A stretch of 64,000 bases of DNA from Hymenobacter cheonanensis (GCF_030581075.1 NZ_JAUQSW010000006.1:124001-188000), one strand, 5' to 3'. Counted from the first letter of the stretch, positions 33,747 to 43,200 are shown. Numbers and translations: made by a program. The notes: generated by a model not told the origin, from the letters alone.

Positions 33747-34167
33747 ATTTCCCGGCGGCCTGCTGCGATTGGGTGGCCATTACCATCTTCAGCTTCAGGC
33801 GGTTGCCGATTTCGAGTACGTCGACCAGCTTTTGCACGTTCAGGCCGGCATCGACGCGCAGCACTACGCTGGGCTGGGCCTCGGTGGGCTGGCCGGGCAC
33901 GAGCAAAGCGCGCAGCTCGGGCTCGAGGGTGGCAGCCGTCACGGGCTTTCTGTTTACAAAGTACTCGCCGGCCGCGTTGATGCTTACCGTGATGGGTTGC
34001 TTCATCACCTGCTTGCTGCTCTTGGCATTGGGTAGCAACAGCTTGATAACGTTGGGGTTCACCATCGTGGACACAATCAGGAAGAACAGCATCAGGAAGA
34101 ACATGATGTCGTTCATCGAACTGGTTTCGACGTGCGAAGAAGCGTGACGGCGGCGGGAGAGATTCAC
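33745..34167 (-). CDS. exbD: ExbD/TolR-family biopolymer transport protein
   Basis: A 140-residue inner-membrane protein. It has a single helix with the conserved membrane Asp (SSMNDIMFFLMLFFLIVSTM), followed by a periplasmic domain (LLLPNAKSSKQVMKQPITVS, VVLRVDAGLNVQKLVDVLEI). With ExbB it forms the proton channel driving TonB/TolA-like arms. It lies between exbB and the TonB-like gene, with AT-rich palindromes on both sides. Confidence 0.92.
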   Translation of the reverse strand: MNLSRRRHASSHVETSSMNDIMFFLMLFFLIVSTMVNPNVIKLLLPNAKSSKQVMKQPITVSINAAGEYFVNRKPVTAATLEPELRALLVPGQPTEAQPSVVLRVDAGLNVQKLVDVLEIGNRLKLKMVMATQSQQAAGK

Positions 34168-34174
34168 TGCGTTT

Positions 34175-34256
34175 GAATTATGAATTAAAAATTATGAATT
34201 ATGAATTGAGGCTGCCGCTACGACAGAAACAAGTCATAATTTTTAATTCATAATTC
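34175..34256. repeat. AT-rich palindromic repeat (ATTATGAATT type) between exbB and exbD
   Basis: A perfect 23-bp inverted repeat (GAATTATGAATTAAAAATTA plus TGA at 34175-34197, with 34234-34256) around a 36-base spacer. It fills the exbB-exbD gap. Confidence 0.85.
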
Positions 34257-34964
34257 CTAATTGTCTTGAAGAATATCCATAAACTCGATGGCCGAGTTTT
34301 CCATGCGAAACACCATGCGCTCGACCAGGATGCTGAGCCAATGGTAGCCAATGTGGGCGATAATGCCCACGATGAGGCCGGCCGCCGAAGTCACCATCTT
34401 GGTATAGAGGCCGCCCGCAATCTGGGTAATGCCAAACTCGCCACTGCTGGAAATGGCGTAGAAAATCTTGATAACGCCGATAATCGTGCCCACAAAGCCC
34501 AGCATGGGCGCAATGCCCGCGATAATGCCCAGGATGCTGATGTTCTTTTCGAGGCGGGCAATCTCAATCTTCCCCACGTTTTCGACGCTAGCCTCGATTT
34601 CAGTGATGGGCAAGCCGATGCGGCGCAAACCCTTTTCCACCATGCGGGCTAGCGGCGAGGGGTTTTGGGCGCAGTAAAGCTTGGCGCCCTGCAAATCGCC
34701 CTTCACCATGAGCGCCCGGATGCCGGTCATAAACGACTCGGGGTTGCCCCCGGCGCTACGAATGGTGAGGTAGCGCTCGGCGATGATGTAAATCGAAACA
34801 ATGAGCAGCAGGAAGATGGGAAGCATTATCCAGCCACCGCGCAGAATGAGGTCGATAAGCGAGAGGCCGGGGGCCGCGTTGGCGGCGGCATTGGCCGCAG
34901 CAGCGGCCGTGTCGGTAGCCACGGAGGTAACGGCCGGGGCGGCTTGCAGCAGGAAAACGGACAT
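34257..34964 (-). CDS. exbB: MotA/TolQ/ExbB-family proton channel protein
   Basis: A 235-residue inner-membrane protein with three main helices. The first is in GGWIMLPIFLLLIVSIYIIA. The conserved core has LGIIAGIAPMLGFVGTIIGV and IAGGLYTKMVTSAAGLIVGI. An Ala/Asn-rich segment precedes the first helix. It forms the proton channel with ExbD. It follows the HU/SPOR gene by about 50 bases on the same strand. Confidence 0.94.
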   Translation of the reverse strand: MSVFLLQAAPAVTSVATDTAAAAANAAANAAPGLSLIDLILRGGWIMLPIFLLLIVSIYIIAERYLTIRSAGGNPESFMTGIRALMVKGDLQGAKLYCAQNPSPLARMVEKGLRRIGLPITEIEASVENVGKIEIARLEKNISILGIIAGIAPMLGFVGTIIGVIKIFYAISSSGEFGITQIAGGLYTKMVTSAAGLIVGIIAHIGYHWLSILVERMVFRMENSAIEFMDILQDN

Positions 34965-34972
34965 TCAGCGAA

Positions 34973-34980
34973 GAAAGGTA
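34973..34980 (-). promoter_or_regulatory. possible exbB -7 element
   Basis: TACCTTTC on the minus strand has one mismatch to TAnnTTTG and lies 8 bases before the exbB start. Weak evidence for an internal promoter. Confidence 0.3.
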
Positions 34981-35017
34981 GAACGAAGAAGCCGGGGCTA
35001 GCCCGGCAAAGGCTTAC

Positions 35018-36511
35018 TTAATAAGGCAATACCGTCAGGCCTTTGTCGAAATGCGGATTTTGACGCAGGCGGTTAGCGGCAAGGGTAGCCGAGGGCTTAT
35101 CGGCGAAGTCGATGGCCGAGAGGCGGTACAGCCGGCTGCCCCGGGGCGGCAGAATAACCTTGGCCGGCCGGCCGGCGTGGGCCAGGTTGCGGCGGCCTTC
35201 CTCGGCCCGGGCCAGCGAGCCGTAGGCGGCTACAATGAGGTAATAACGGCCGGTGCGGCTTTTAATTGTGGTAGCTGCATTGGCCGCTGCCGCCGCAGGG
35301 GCTAGCGGGGCGGGGGCAGCAGCGGGCGCCGCTACCGGCGCCGCGCGGTGCACCGGGGCTGCTTTGGGCACCAGCGCCAGGGCCTTGCTCGAAGCTACGT
35401 GCACGGTCGGCTGGCTAGCGGGGGCGGCGGGCGCAGCGGCGGGCCGGGGAGCCGTGGTGGCTACTACATAAGAGGTTGTGAGGGCGGGCGTACCGGGCTT
35501 GCGCAGGGCCAGGGGCACAGGCTTGGCCACATTGCTCTCATCGGCTAGGGCAATGGCGGCGGCGGCGGGCACTTTGCGGGCTTTCATGCGGGGCCGCACG
35601 GGGCTGGGCACGGCCGAGCGGCGGGCCAGCAGCGCATCTACCGGGTCGGTTTGGGCGGGGGCCGCCTGGGTCGGCGCGGGGGTAACTACGTGGGCCGCGG
35701 TGGCTTTCTTCTCCACCGCTGGCTTTTCCTCCGCTACTACGGCTGATTTTTCCGCCACTGCCGCTTCCTCGGCCAGGGGCTGGGCGGCGGGGCTAGCGGG
35801 CACTGTTACCGGCACCGCCGCGGGGGCCGTGAAGGTAGGCTGCGCCAGCGCGGCCTGCTGCGGCGCGGCGAGGCTGGCCGGCTGCTCCCAGCGGGGCAGG
35901 TGTCCCTGCCAGGCCGTGGGCAGCACGGTGGGGTGCAGATTCAATAAATACAATCCGGCTACGGCCAGGCCAGCCAATAGCCCAATGGCCGCGCCGGGCA
36001 CCACGCGCCGCAGCCGCACGCCCCGGCCAGCCGAGCGCAGGCGCGGCACCAGCTGGGCCTGCTGCTCGCGGGCCAGGCGGGCATCGGTGACCGACACGGG
36101 GTGCACCGTAAGCTCGGGCAGGCCAAAAGCCGCCGTGAGCAGGTTGTCGGTGCCGGTGTACTCAAATTGCAGGCCCCGACCGGCCAGCTGGCGAAACACG
36201 CCAATGCCCGGCAGCTCGGTGCGCTGCTGGGTTTGCAAGTCGCGGTGCAGGGTGGCCACAGCCTGGCGCAGGGCCTCGCGGGCCTCGGCGGCGGGCACGT
36301 TCAGGTGCTGGCGCAGGGCGTCGACGAGCAGGCCATCGTTGCGGGTAAGCGCCTGATTGAAGGCTACCTGGCGGGTGGGCGGGCTCAGTACGTGCCGGCC
36401 GCCGGGCTGCACCCGGGCCGGCGTGTACTCGGCCACTAGGCCCCCAAAATCCGGAATTATCACGCAGTCGTGGTCGCGGAGCAGTGGGCGTAGGTGGTCG
36501 GCTAAATTCAT
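35018..36511 (-). CDS. HU-domain / SPOR-domain membrane protein
   Basis: A 497-residue protein. Residues 1-125 resemble the HU-like domains of Bacteroidota (LRPLLRDHDCVIIPDFGGLV, FNQALTRNDGLLVDAL, RTELPGIGVFRQL). One membrane helix lies near 170-195 (GAAIGLLAGLAVAGLYLLNL). A long Ala/Pro-rich linker follows, then a C-terminal SPOR domain (RYYLIVAAYGSLARAEEGRR, RLSAIDFADKPSATL), which usually binds denuded peptidoglycan. The ATG at 36509-36511 (MNLADHL) was preferred to 36580. Its role may link division or cell wall to the envelope cluster. Confidence 0.88.
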   Translation of the reverse strand: MNLADHLRPLLRDHDCVIIPDFGGLVAEYTPARVQPGGRHVLSPPTRQVAFNQALTRNDGLLVDALRQHLNVPAAEAREALRQAVATLHRDLQTQQRTELPGIGVFRQLAGRGLQFEYTGTDNLLTAAFGLPELTVHPVSVTDARLAREQQAQLVPRLRSAGRGVRLRRVVPGAAIGLLAGLAVAGLYLLNLHPTVLPTAWQGHLPRWEQPASLAAPQQAALAQPTFTAPAAVPVTVPASPAAQPLAEEAAVAEKSAVVAEEKPAVEKKATAAHVVTPAPTQAAPAQTDPVDALLARRSAVPSPVRPRMKARKVPAAAAIALADESNVAKPVPLALRKPGTPALTTSYVVATTAPRPAAAPAAPASQPTVHVASSKALALVPKAAPVHRAAPVAAPAAAPAPLAPAAAAANAATTIKSRTGRYYLIVAAYGSLARAEEGRRNLAHAGRPAKVILPPRGSRLYRLSAIDFADKPSATLAANRLRQNPHFDKGLTVLPY

Positions 36512-36629
36512 CGGGCAAATAAGTTGGCGGGCGGGCAGATAAGCAGTTACGCGGCTAAAGTTAGGGCAGGGAAAAGCCAATTTCTTAGCGCTGCCCTACG
36601 CGGGCGCTGCAAGTAAATTGGCCAGGGGC

Positions 36630-38384
36630 TTAAAATGAGTACGTTACGCCCCCAAGCACATTAATACCCTGGCTTTGGTAGTTGAGGTAGCGCTGGTAGT
36701 GGCGATTGGTGAGATTATTCCCCTGGGCAAAGATGCTGAACTTTGGGGTAATGCGATAATCGGCCCGCAGGCTGAGGTCGATAAGCGAGTTGGTTTGGCG
36801 GTCGACGGCGGTGCGCGGAGCGGGCACTGGCAACGTGGCGCCGGACACGTACCCTACCCCATAATTGGCCGAGTAGTAATACAGGCTAGCCCCGAGCAGC
36901 AGCTTATCGAACACGTTGTACGTGCCGTAGAGCGTGCCCAGAAACGCCGGGCGGCCATACGCCTGCGTCAACGACTTGACGCCGTAGTGGTTGTAATCGG
37001 CCTTGAACCCAATGCGCACCTTCTCGCTGGCGCTGTAGAGCGCCTCGGCGTGCACGTTCACCACGTTGATGGTGGTGCTATCGTACACGAGGTCAAATTT
37101 GCTGGTGTCGGCTACGGAATTGCGGTAAAAGTACAAATTACGCGAGCGGCCCAGGGTAGCGCGGGCGGCCAGCTCCAGCCCGCTCACGGGCGTGGAAGTG
37201 AAGCCCGCGTATACCGTGGGGCCGGCGTGGGTATCGGCCAGGGTCTGGCCGGGGGCCAGCCAGGGGTTTTCCTGGCTCAGGTCGTAGCGCGTCACGCGCT
37301 GGATGGCCCCGCCGAGGCCGGCGTAGAGCTGAAATTTCTCGGGTACCACGGCGTAGCCCACGCGCACGGCCGGGTTAATCATGCCCTTGCCGGTGCCGTA
37401 AAGCGCATCGCTGCTGTAGCCCAGCGTGGCCCCCAGCGTGAGGCTGAGACCGGTTTTGCCGGTCAGCTCGTAGGCCGGGGTGGCTTGGAAGAAATTACGG
37501 GTGCGGGTGATAGCCGGCTGCTTATCCGAAATAAACGAGCCCTGCGCATCGAGGGTAATGCGGCTGGTTTCGCTGAGCGCGTAGCCGGCTTTGGCATTGA
37601 GCAGCAGGTTGTTTTCGCTCACATCGAAGCGGTCGCCAAAGTACTTATACCCTAGCCCCACCTCATACTGCAAAGCCGCATCGGGGGCGCGGTTGCGGGC
37701 GTAGGCGCGGGCGCCGAAGCGGGTGAAGCTCTGCCGGATGTTGTCGGCATCGGGCACGTCAGCCAGCTTGCTGCGGTCGTAGCCGTAGAAGTGGTAGGTA
37801 TCGCGGGCCACGTCGAGGGCGGCGCCCAGGGCGGTACTGCCTGTGTAATACTCGCCGGTGGCAGTGGCGCTGGTGAGGCTGGCACCCGAATTCTTACCAT
37901 CGACCGGGCCACTGGTCGAGCTGTTGTGGCGCACGTCGAGGCCGTAGCTGTACTGCTCGTTGCGGGTCGAGTGCAGGTGGGCGCGGCCATACACCGAGCC
38001 GTAGTTGCCCAGGCCCAGCTTCACGTAGTTGCCGGTGAGGGGCTCCAGCTCTTCCTGGGCTACGGTGAGCACCTGCACCGAGGGGTTGAGGCGGGTGGCG
38101 GGCAGCCGGAAATCGGGATAGGTATAGGTGACCTGCCGGGTGGGCTTGGGCGGCGGGGCCAGCCGGATTTTCTCGAAGTTGCGCGTGGCCTCGGGCAGGG
38201 TGTTCACCCGGTCTTTCACAATCTCAATCTCGGCGTCCTGGATGGTGCCGCGCGCCCGGCCCCGGCCGGGCTGGGTCTGCGCCTGCGCGCCCAAAGCCAG
38301 GGCGCCGCTCAGGCCGGCGGCCAGCAGCAGGGGCCGCCCGGCGACGGTAGTAAAGCTTGATTTTATCACCTGTAAGCGTTTCAT
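36630..38384 (-). CDS. outer membrane beta-barrel protein without a clear plug
   Basis: A 584-residue protein with signal peptide (LLLAAGLSGALALGAQAQ) and a long barrel of alternating strands (YSYGLDVRHNSSTSG, YEVGLGYKYFGDRFDVS, FSIFAQGNNLTNRHYQRYL), ending INVLGGVTYSF with terminal Phe. It is TonB-receptor-like in its barrel end, but the region before the first strand (about 35-125) is too short and shows no plug motifs. Start at the ATG 38384; GTG at 38390 is the only extension. It lies between the giant TPR gene and the HU/SPOR gene. Confidence 0.85.
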   Translation of the reverse strand: MKRLQVIKSSFTTVAGRPLLLAAGLSGALALGAQAQTQPGRGRARGTIQDAEIEIVKDRVNTLPEATRNFEKIRLAPPPKPTRQVTYTYPDFRLPATRLNPSVQVLTVAQEELEPLTGNYVKLGLGNYGSVYGRAHLHSTRNEQYSYGLDVRHNSSTSGPVDGKNSGASLTSATATGEYYTGSTALGAALDVARDTYHFYGYDRSKLADVPDADNIRQSFTRFGARAYARNRAPDAALQYEVGLGYKYFGDRFDVSENNLLLNAKAGYALSETSRITLDAQGSFISDKQPAITRTRNFFQATPAYELTGKTGLSLTLGATLGYSSDALYGTGKGMINPAVRVGYAVVPEKFQLYAGLGGAIQRVTRYDLSQENPWLAPGQTLADTHAGPTVYAGFTSTPVSGLELAARATLGRSRNLYFYRNSVADTSKFDLVYDSTTINVVNVHAEALYSASEKVRIGFKADYNHYGVKSLTQAYGRPAFLGTLYGTYNVFDKLLLGASLYYYSANYGVGYVSGATLPVPAPRTAVDRQTNSLIDLSLRADYRITPKFSIFAQGNNLTNRHYQRYLNYQSQGINVLGGVTYSF

Positions 38385-38481
38385 TAACACAGAATTTATA
38401 CCGGCGGGCGGCTAAGGAAATGAGTGCGCTCCTCGCCGGCCGGGGCTTTCGGACGTTGGCCCAGGCCGGCGAGGCGGCGGC

Positions 38482-41400
38482 TTACTTCGCTGGCTTGCGC
38501 ACGGGTGTTTTAGTGGGCGCTGGCGTAGTAGCCGGCGCCCTGGCCGGGGTGGTTTTGGCGGGCGGGGCGGGGCTAGCCTTGGCCGGGGCGGCGGGCTTGC
38601 TGGGTGCGGCTTTCGTAGGCTCCTCGGCGGCCGGGGCGGGCGCGTCGTCGCTGGCGGGCAGGGCCTTGAGGCGCTGGCGGGCCCCCTCGATTACCTCAGC
38701 CACCGGAAATTTATTGTCGATAACCGAGTTGAGCGTGGCGCGCGCCTGGAAGATGTCGCGCTGGGCCGTGTACACATCGGCGAGCAGCAAAAAGGCGCGG
38801 CCCTGCCACAGCTCGTAGGCGCTGTAGTTGGAGTTCACCTTGAATGCTTCGGTGATGGCCTCGTCGTATTTCTTCTGCCTGAACAGCACGTCGGCCAGGG
38901 TGTACTGCGCCTCGGCGCCAGTGACGTCGCTGGGGGCAGCGGCCACGGTGGCGGCCAGCTCAGTGGCCGCCTGGTCGAGGTTGCCGAGCTTGAAATCGGC
39001 CTTGCCCTGGTAGAGCAGCGCGGTGTTGGCAGCGCTGGCGGTGGCGCCGGCCAGCCCGGCCAGGTCGGTAGCGGTGCTGCGGGCCTTGGCATAGTCGCCG
39101 CTCTCGTAGTAGGCTTTGAGCAGCCCTAGCGTGGCAGTGGCCACCTCGCGGCGGTTGCTGGAGGCCGTGCGCAGGCGCTCGTAGTACTTGATGGCCTCGG
39201 GGTAATTCTTGTTTTCCAGCTCCAGGTCGGCCACGCGGCCCACGGCGCGGTTCACAAACTCGCTCTTGTTTTCGGCTACCACGGCTTTCAGCAGCGGCAG
39301 CGCCTGGGCCTTGGCGCCGGTGCGCACGTAGGAGTCGGCCAGGATAAAGCGGGCGTCGGGGGCTAGCGCATTATCGGGGTACTGCTTGAGGTAGGCCTGC
39401 ACGCGGGGCAGCGCCTGAGCGTACTTCTCGGCCAGGTACAAAGACTTGGCGGCCTCAAACTCGACGCTCTCGGTGGCCTTGCTGTTGGGGTTTTGGGCCT
39501 TGAAATTGGCTAGGGCCTGGTCAAACTCCTCGGTGCGGCCTAGGGCCGTCAGGCTTTCCTGCAGGCTGTAGAGGGCCTGCTGGGCGGCGCTGCTGCGCGG
39601 GTAGTCGGTCAGCACTTTCTGGAAGTCGGCCACGGCCTTGTCCTGCTGCTCGAGGTTGGCGTAGGCCACGCCGCGGCGCTGGTAGGCATCGGGCAACAGG
39701 CTAGACGTAGGCCGGTTCTGGATGAGGCGGGTGAAGCCCTCGGCCGCCGGACCGTAATCGCCGGCCTGAAAATCGAGCTGCGCCTGCTGAAACACCGCCT
39801 GCTCGGCGTAGCGCGAATCGGGGTTGCTCTTGAGCAGGGCAGCCAGCGTCTGGCTAGCCTCGTCCTTGCGGCCTAGCAGCCCCAGGGTCAGGCCCTTCTG
39901 GTAGTAGGCGTAGTCCTTGTCGGGCGCATTGGCCTGAATAACTTTGTCGTACAAATCGAGCGCCTGCTGGTAGCTTTTGGCCACGTAGTAGGTGTCGGCC
40001 AGGCGCAGGGTGGTATCGTAGTAGTTGGGGTCGGCAGGCTTGGCGGCCGCGTCGCTCAGGTAGGCCTGAAATTGGGGCCGGGCCTTCTCGTACTGCTTGG
40101 TGTTGTAGTAGGCATACCCCAGCCCGTAGCGGGCCAATTGCACGTACTGCGTTTCGTCGTCGCTCACGCCGCCCTGGCGGGCCGAGCGGGCGGCCGCGGC
40201 GTAGGCCGTGATAGCCTCCGGGTACTGCTGGCCCACGGAGTAGATTTCGCCGCGCAGCACCTGGGCAGCGGCGCGCAGGGCGTCGTCCTGCGGGTACTTC
40301 AGGCTTTTATCCAGCAAGGGCAAGGCCTCGGTATACTTGCCGTCGTTGTAGAGCGTAGCGGCCTGCGAATACGCAATGCGCTGGTAGGTACCGTTGAGCT
40401 TGTCGCCCCGGTCCTCGCCTAGCCCTTCCAGGTAGCTCAGGGCCTCGGCATAGTCGGTGCTGGAGAGGAAGCCGTCGCTGAGCAGCTGGTCCACCACGGG
40501 CTGGTTTTTCGAGCGCGGGTACTTGCGGCGGAAGTCGCGCAGGGCGGCGATTACCTCGGGCAGGTTGCCCAGCTCGTACTGCACCTGGGCGTACTTAAGG
40601 GTAGCGTTTTCCGACAGCGTCTTCTCAATCGTACTCTGGCGGGCGGCGTCGAAGGCGGCCAGGGCAGCCGTTTTCTGGCCGGCCTGCAAGTAGCTAAGGC
40701 CCAGATGGTAGGCCGCGTTCTGCCCTAGCGAGTCGCGGCGGGTGGCCACGTTCTTGAGGTTGGCAATGGCGTGCGGGTAGTCGCCCTCCTTGTAGTTGGC
40801 AAAGCCGATTTTGTACTGCAGGCCAGGCTCGATTTTGCCCTTGTGAGCGGCCGCGTACTGGTCGAAGTACTGGCCGGCCTGCTTGTAGTCCTGCTTCTGG
40901 TAATAGGCGTCGCCCACGAGCAGCTGAATCTCGTCGGCGCTCTGGGGCGGCGGCGTTTGCGTCAGGGCCTTGGTGGCGTAGCCGATGAGGCCATCGTAGT
41001 TGCCCTCGCGGTAATAAATCTGGGTCATGATGGCCGGCACCACGCCGCGGTAGGCGTCGTTTTCGGCCGCTACGAGCAGGTCTTTGCGCGCCCCGGCGTA
41101 GTCGCCGGCCCGAAAGGCCAGGTAGCCCGCGTAGTACGAGCTGGCGTAGCGGTACTGGCTGACCTCCTGCTTGTTGCGGTCGAACAGGATGCGTGCCTGG
41201 TCGTATTCCTTGAGCTGAAAGTGGCTGTAGCCCAGCTTGAAATCAGACTCGGCCCGCTGGCTTTGGCTCAGGTTGGCGGGGGCTACCTTCTGGAAGTAGG
41301 TACTGGCCTGGGCGTAGTTCTGCTGGTCGTAGTAAAACTTGGCCAGCTCAAAATACGCCACCGCCGCGCGCGGGTGGGCCGGGTGCTGGCGGGCAAAATC

Positions 41401-41727
41401 GAGGATAAGGCCCTCGGCATCGGGGTGCAGCAGGTAGAGGCCACTCACGGCGTAGTAGTACTCGGCATCGGCCAGGCGCTCGAAGCGGCCGCTGGCGGCG
41501 GCGGGGCCGCTCTGCTCGCCCACCCGGGCGGGGGCCGCCTGCATATACTGCTGAAAGGCCTGCTGGGCGGCACCATACTGCTTTCTATCGAAGAGGTCGA
41601 GGCCTTCCTGGAAGAAGCGCTCGGGCGCGGTGGCGGTTTGCGTAAGCTGGGCGTGGGCTAGCTGGGGCTCGGCGGCGGCAGCGCCCAGCAGGGCGGCGGC
41701 CAGCGTGAGCCGGGGGGGTAGCTTCAT
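38482..41727 (-). CDS. giant TPR-repeat secreted protein
   Basis: A 1081-residue protein with a signal peptide (MKLPPRLTLAAALLGAAAAE, cleavage near AHAQ) and more than twenty TPR-like helical repeats along its length (YYDQQNYAQASTYFQKVAP, FKLGYSHFQLKEYDQARILF, ALPRVQAYLKQYPDNALAPD). The last 60 residues are Ala/Pro/Lys-rich and low complexity. No enzyme domain is visible. It heads the envelope cluster 41727-29854. The ATG at 41725-41727 was chosen because the extension to 41847 crosses the promoter and lacks a signal peptide. Confidence 0.88.
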   Translation of the reverse strand: MKLPPRLTLAAALLGAAAAEPQLAHAQLTQTATAPERFFQEGLDLFDRKQYGAAQQAFQQYMQAAPARVGEQSGPAAASGRFERLADAEYYYAVSGLYLLHPDAEGLILDFARQHPAHPRAAVAYFELAKFYYDQQNYAQASTYFQKVAPANLSQSQRAESDFKLGYSHFQLKEYDQARILFDRNKQEVSQYRYASSYYAGYLAFRAGDYAGARKDLLVAAENDAYRGVVPAIMTQIYYREGNYDGLIGYATKALTQTPPPQSADEIQLLVGDAYYQKQDYKQAGQYFDQYAAAHKGKIEPGLQYKIGFANYKEGDYPHAIANLKNVATRRDSLGQNAAYHLGLSYLQAGQKTAALAAFDAARQSTIEKTLSENATLKYAQVQYELGNLPEVIAALRDFRRKYPRSKNQPVVDQLLSDGFLSSTDYAEALSYLEGLGEDRGDKLNGTYQRIAYSQAATLYNDGKYTEALPLLDKSLKYPQDDALRAAAQVLRGEIYSVGQQYPEAITAYAAAARSARQGGVSDDETQYVQLARYGLGYAYYNTKQYEKARPQFQAYLSDAAAKPADPNYYDTTLRLADTYYVAKSYQQALDLYDKVIQANAPDKDYAYYQKGLTLGLLGRKDEASQTLAALLKSNPDSRYAEQAVFQQAQLDFQAGDYGPAAEGFTRLIQNRPTSSLLPDAYQRRGVAYANLEQQDKAVADFQKVLTDYPRSSAAQQALYSLQESLTALGRTEEFDQALANFKAQNPNSKATESVEFEAAKSLYLAEKYAQALPRVQAYLKQYPDNALAPDARFILADSYVRTGAKAQALPLLKAVVAENKSEFVNRAVGRVADLELENKNYPEAIKYYERLRTASSNRREVATATLGLLKAYYESGDYAKARSTATDLAGLAGATASAANTALLYQGKADFKLGNLDQAATELAATVAAAPSDVTGAEAQYTLADVLFRQKKYDEAITEAFKVNSNYSAYELWQGRAFLLLADVYTAQRDIFQARATLNSVIDNKFPVAEVIEGARQRLKALPASDDAPAPAAEEPTKAAPSKPAAPAKASPAPPAKTTPARAPATTPAPTKTPVRKPAK

Positions 41728-42123
41728 GGGAGGGCAGCGGTTCGGTGGGGCGGGCGGGGCAGGTAAGTCCCCGCCGCGAACGGTCAAAAGTAGCGAGAAA
41801 ACGCGGGCTAGGGCCTTTGGGCCGGGCCGCCCGCCTACCCGGAGCATAACGTGGCGGGTCTGGGTTTGGTACGCGGGGCGGGGCGCAGCGCCTCTCCCTT
41901 CTTAGCCGCGGGCCAGGGGGCGCAGGCGGCCGGGTTCCGGCACGTCTCTGAGCGGCGCAGGCGCAGCCAGGCAGAGGCCCGCGCCGGGTGCAGTGGCAGC
42001 GTGCTGGGCCAGAGAAACCAACCAGCCTGATAATACTAATTATTTTGTCACATTTTTTTGCTATTTTAATTAGCTTATCCTACCTTCGCCTCATCCTCTC
42101 ATCACTCATTCCTACCTACTACA
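41728..42123. other. divergent intergenic region
   Basis: A gap of about 400 bases between divergent genes. It holds the TPR promoter box (41785-41792, minus). The right part is AT-rich (42028-42075), ending in TACCTTCG (42081-42088, plus), a near match to TAnnTTTG that probably drives the gene at 42124. No ORF or structured RNA was seen in the GC-rich middle. Confidence 0.5.
41785..41792 (-). promoter_or_regulatory. promoter -7 element of the giant TPR gene
   Basis: TACTTTTG on the minus strand, an exact TAnnTTTG match 57 bases before the ATG. It would drive the whole envelope cluster. Confidence 0.5.
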
Positions 42124-42546
42124 ATGGCCCAGCTTAGTCCTTACCTCTCTTTCAGCGGCGACTGCCGCGCCGCGCTTTCCTTCTACCAGCAGTGCCTGGG
42201 CGGCGAGCTAGCCCTTACCCGCTTCGGCGATTCGCCGGTGGCCGCCCAGGTGCCGGCCGAGGCGCAGGACCACATTTTGCACGGCACCCTGACGGCGGGC
42301 GCCCTGGTTTTGGCCGGCTCCGACGCGGGCAGCCTGCGCGGCGCCCTCACGGTGGGCACCAACGTGGCACTGGCCCTCGACTGTGCCAGCGACGACGAAA
42401 TCACGACCCTGTTTGCCCGCCTCGGCGAGGGCGGCACCATCATCGACCCGCTGGCTGATATGTTCTGGGGCGGTAAGTTTGGCGCCCTCACCGACCGCTT
42501 CGGCATTCGGTGGCTTTTTAATTACGACAAGCCCGCAACGCATTAA
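42124..42546 (+). CDS. PhnB-like VOC protein
   Basis: A 140-residue VOC-fold protein of the PhnB/YjdN type. It starts LSPYLSFSGDCRAALSFYQQ, then CLGGELALTRFGDSP, HGTLTAGALVLAGSD, and the ending MFWGGKFGALTDRFGIRWLF with the family's W...FG...D.FGI.W pattern. Its physiological substrate is unknown. The next gene (RibD-like) is 29 bases downstream on the same strand, suggesting cotranscription. Confidence 0.9.
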   Translation: MAQLSPYLSFSGDCRAALSFYQQCLGGELALTRFGDSPVAAQVPAEAQDHILHGTLTAGALVLAGSDAGSLRGALTVGTNVALALDCASDDEITTLFARLGEGGTIIDPLADMFWGGKFGALTDRFGIRWLFNYDKPATH

Positions 42547-42575
42547 ACCGGCACGGCTACCCTACTTTAATTTTA

Positions 42576-43118
42576 ATGATGAGAAAAGTAATTGCCGCCG
42601 TTTACCTCACCCTGGATGGGGTGATGGAAAACCCCACCTGGACCGGCCCCTACTTCAACGACGAGCTGGCCCGGGCGCAGCACGCGCTGCTCTTTGCCAG
42701 CGAGGCCCTGCTGCTGGGGCGCGTCACCTACGAAGGCTTCGCCGCCGCCTGGCCGGATGTCACCGACGAGCAGGGCTTTGCCGACCGTATGAACACGATG
42801 CCTAAATTCGTGGCCTCGCGCACCCTCGCCGCCGCCACCTGGCACGCCACCCTGCTGGCCGGCGACGCGCCCGCCGCCGTGGCCGCACTCAGGCAGCAGC
42901 CCGGCCAAAACCTGCTGCTCTACGGCAGTGGCCAGCTGGCCGATACGCTGCGCCAGCACAACCTCATCGACGAGTACCGCCTCATGGTGTTTCCGGTGGT
43001 GCGGGGCCGGGGCCAGCGGTTTTTTCGGGAAGGCAGCGCCCCTACCGACTTCGTGCTGACCGACAGCCAGCGCACGAGCACCGGCGTGAGCCTGCTCACT
43101 TACCACCCGGCGGCCTGA
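42576..43118 (+). CDS. dihydrofolate reductase-like (RibD C-terminal) family protein
   Basis: A 180-residue protein of the RibD_C family. It opens RKVIAAVYLTLDGVMENPTW, has ASEALLLGRVTYEGFAAAWP, continues PKFVASRTLAAATWH, and ends NLIDEYRLMVFPVVRGRGQR with LFGSG-like loop NLLLYGSGQLADTL. An NADPH-dependent reductase is likely, but family members of this size are mostly uncharacterised. Two ATG codons are adjacent (42576 and 42579). Confidence 0.9.
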   Translation: MMRKVIAAVYLTLDGVMENPTWTGPYFNDELARAQHALLFASEALLLGRVTYEGFAAAWPDVTDEQGFADRMNTMPKFVASRTLAAATWHATLLAGDAPAAVAALRQQPGQNLLLYGSGQLADTLRQHNLIDEYRLMVFPVVRGRGQRFFREGSAPTDFVLTDSQRTSTGVSLLTYHPAA

Positions 43119-43200
43119 GGCTGGCTAGCCCGTGCCGGGCCACCAGCGGCTTTTTTTTGCGATTTAAGCTAGTTGGACCGCTGCAAAACCAAGCAAGCCC

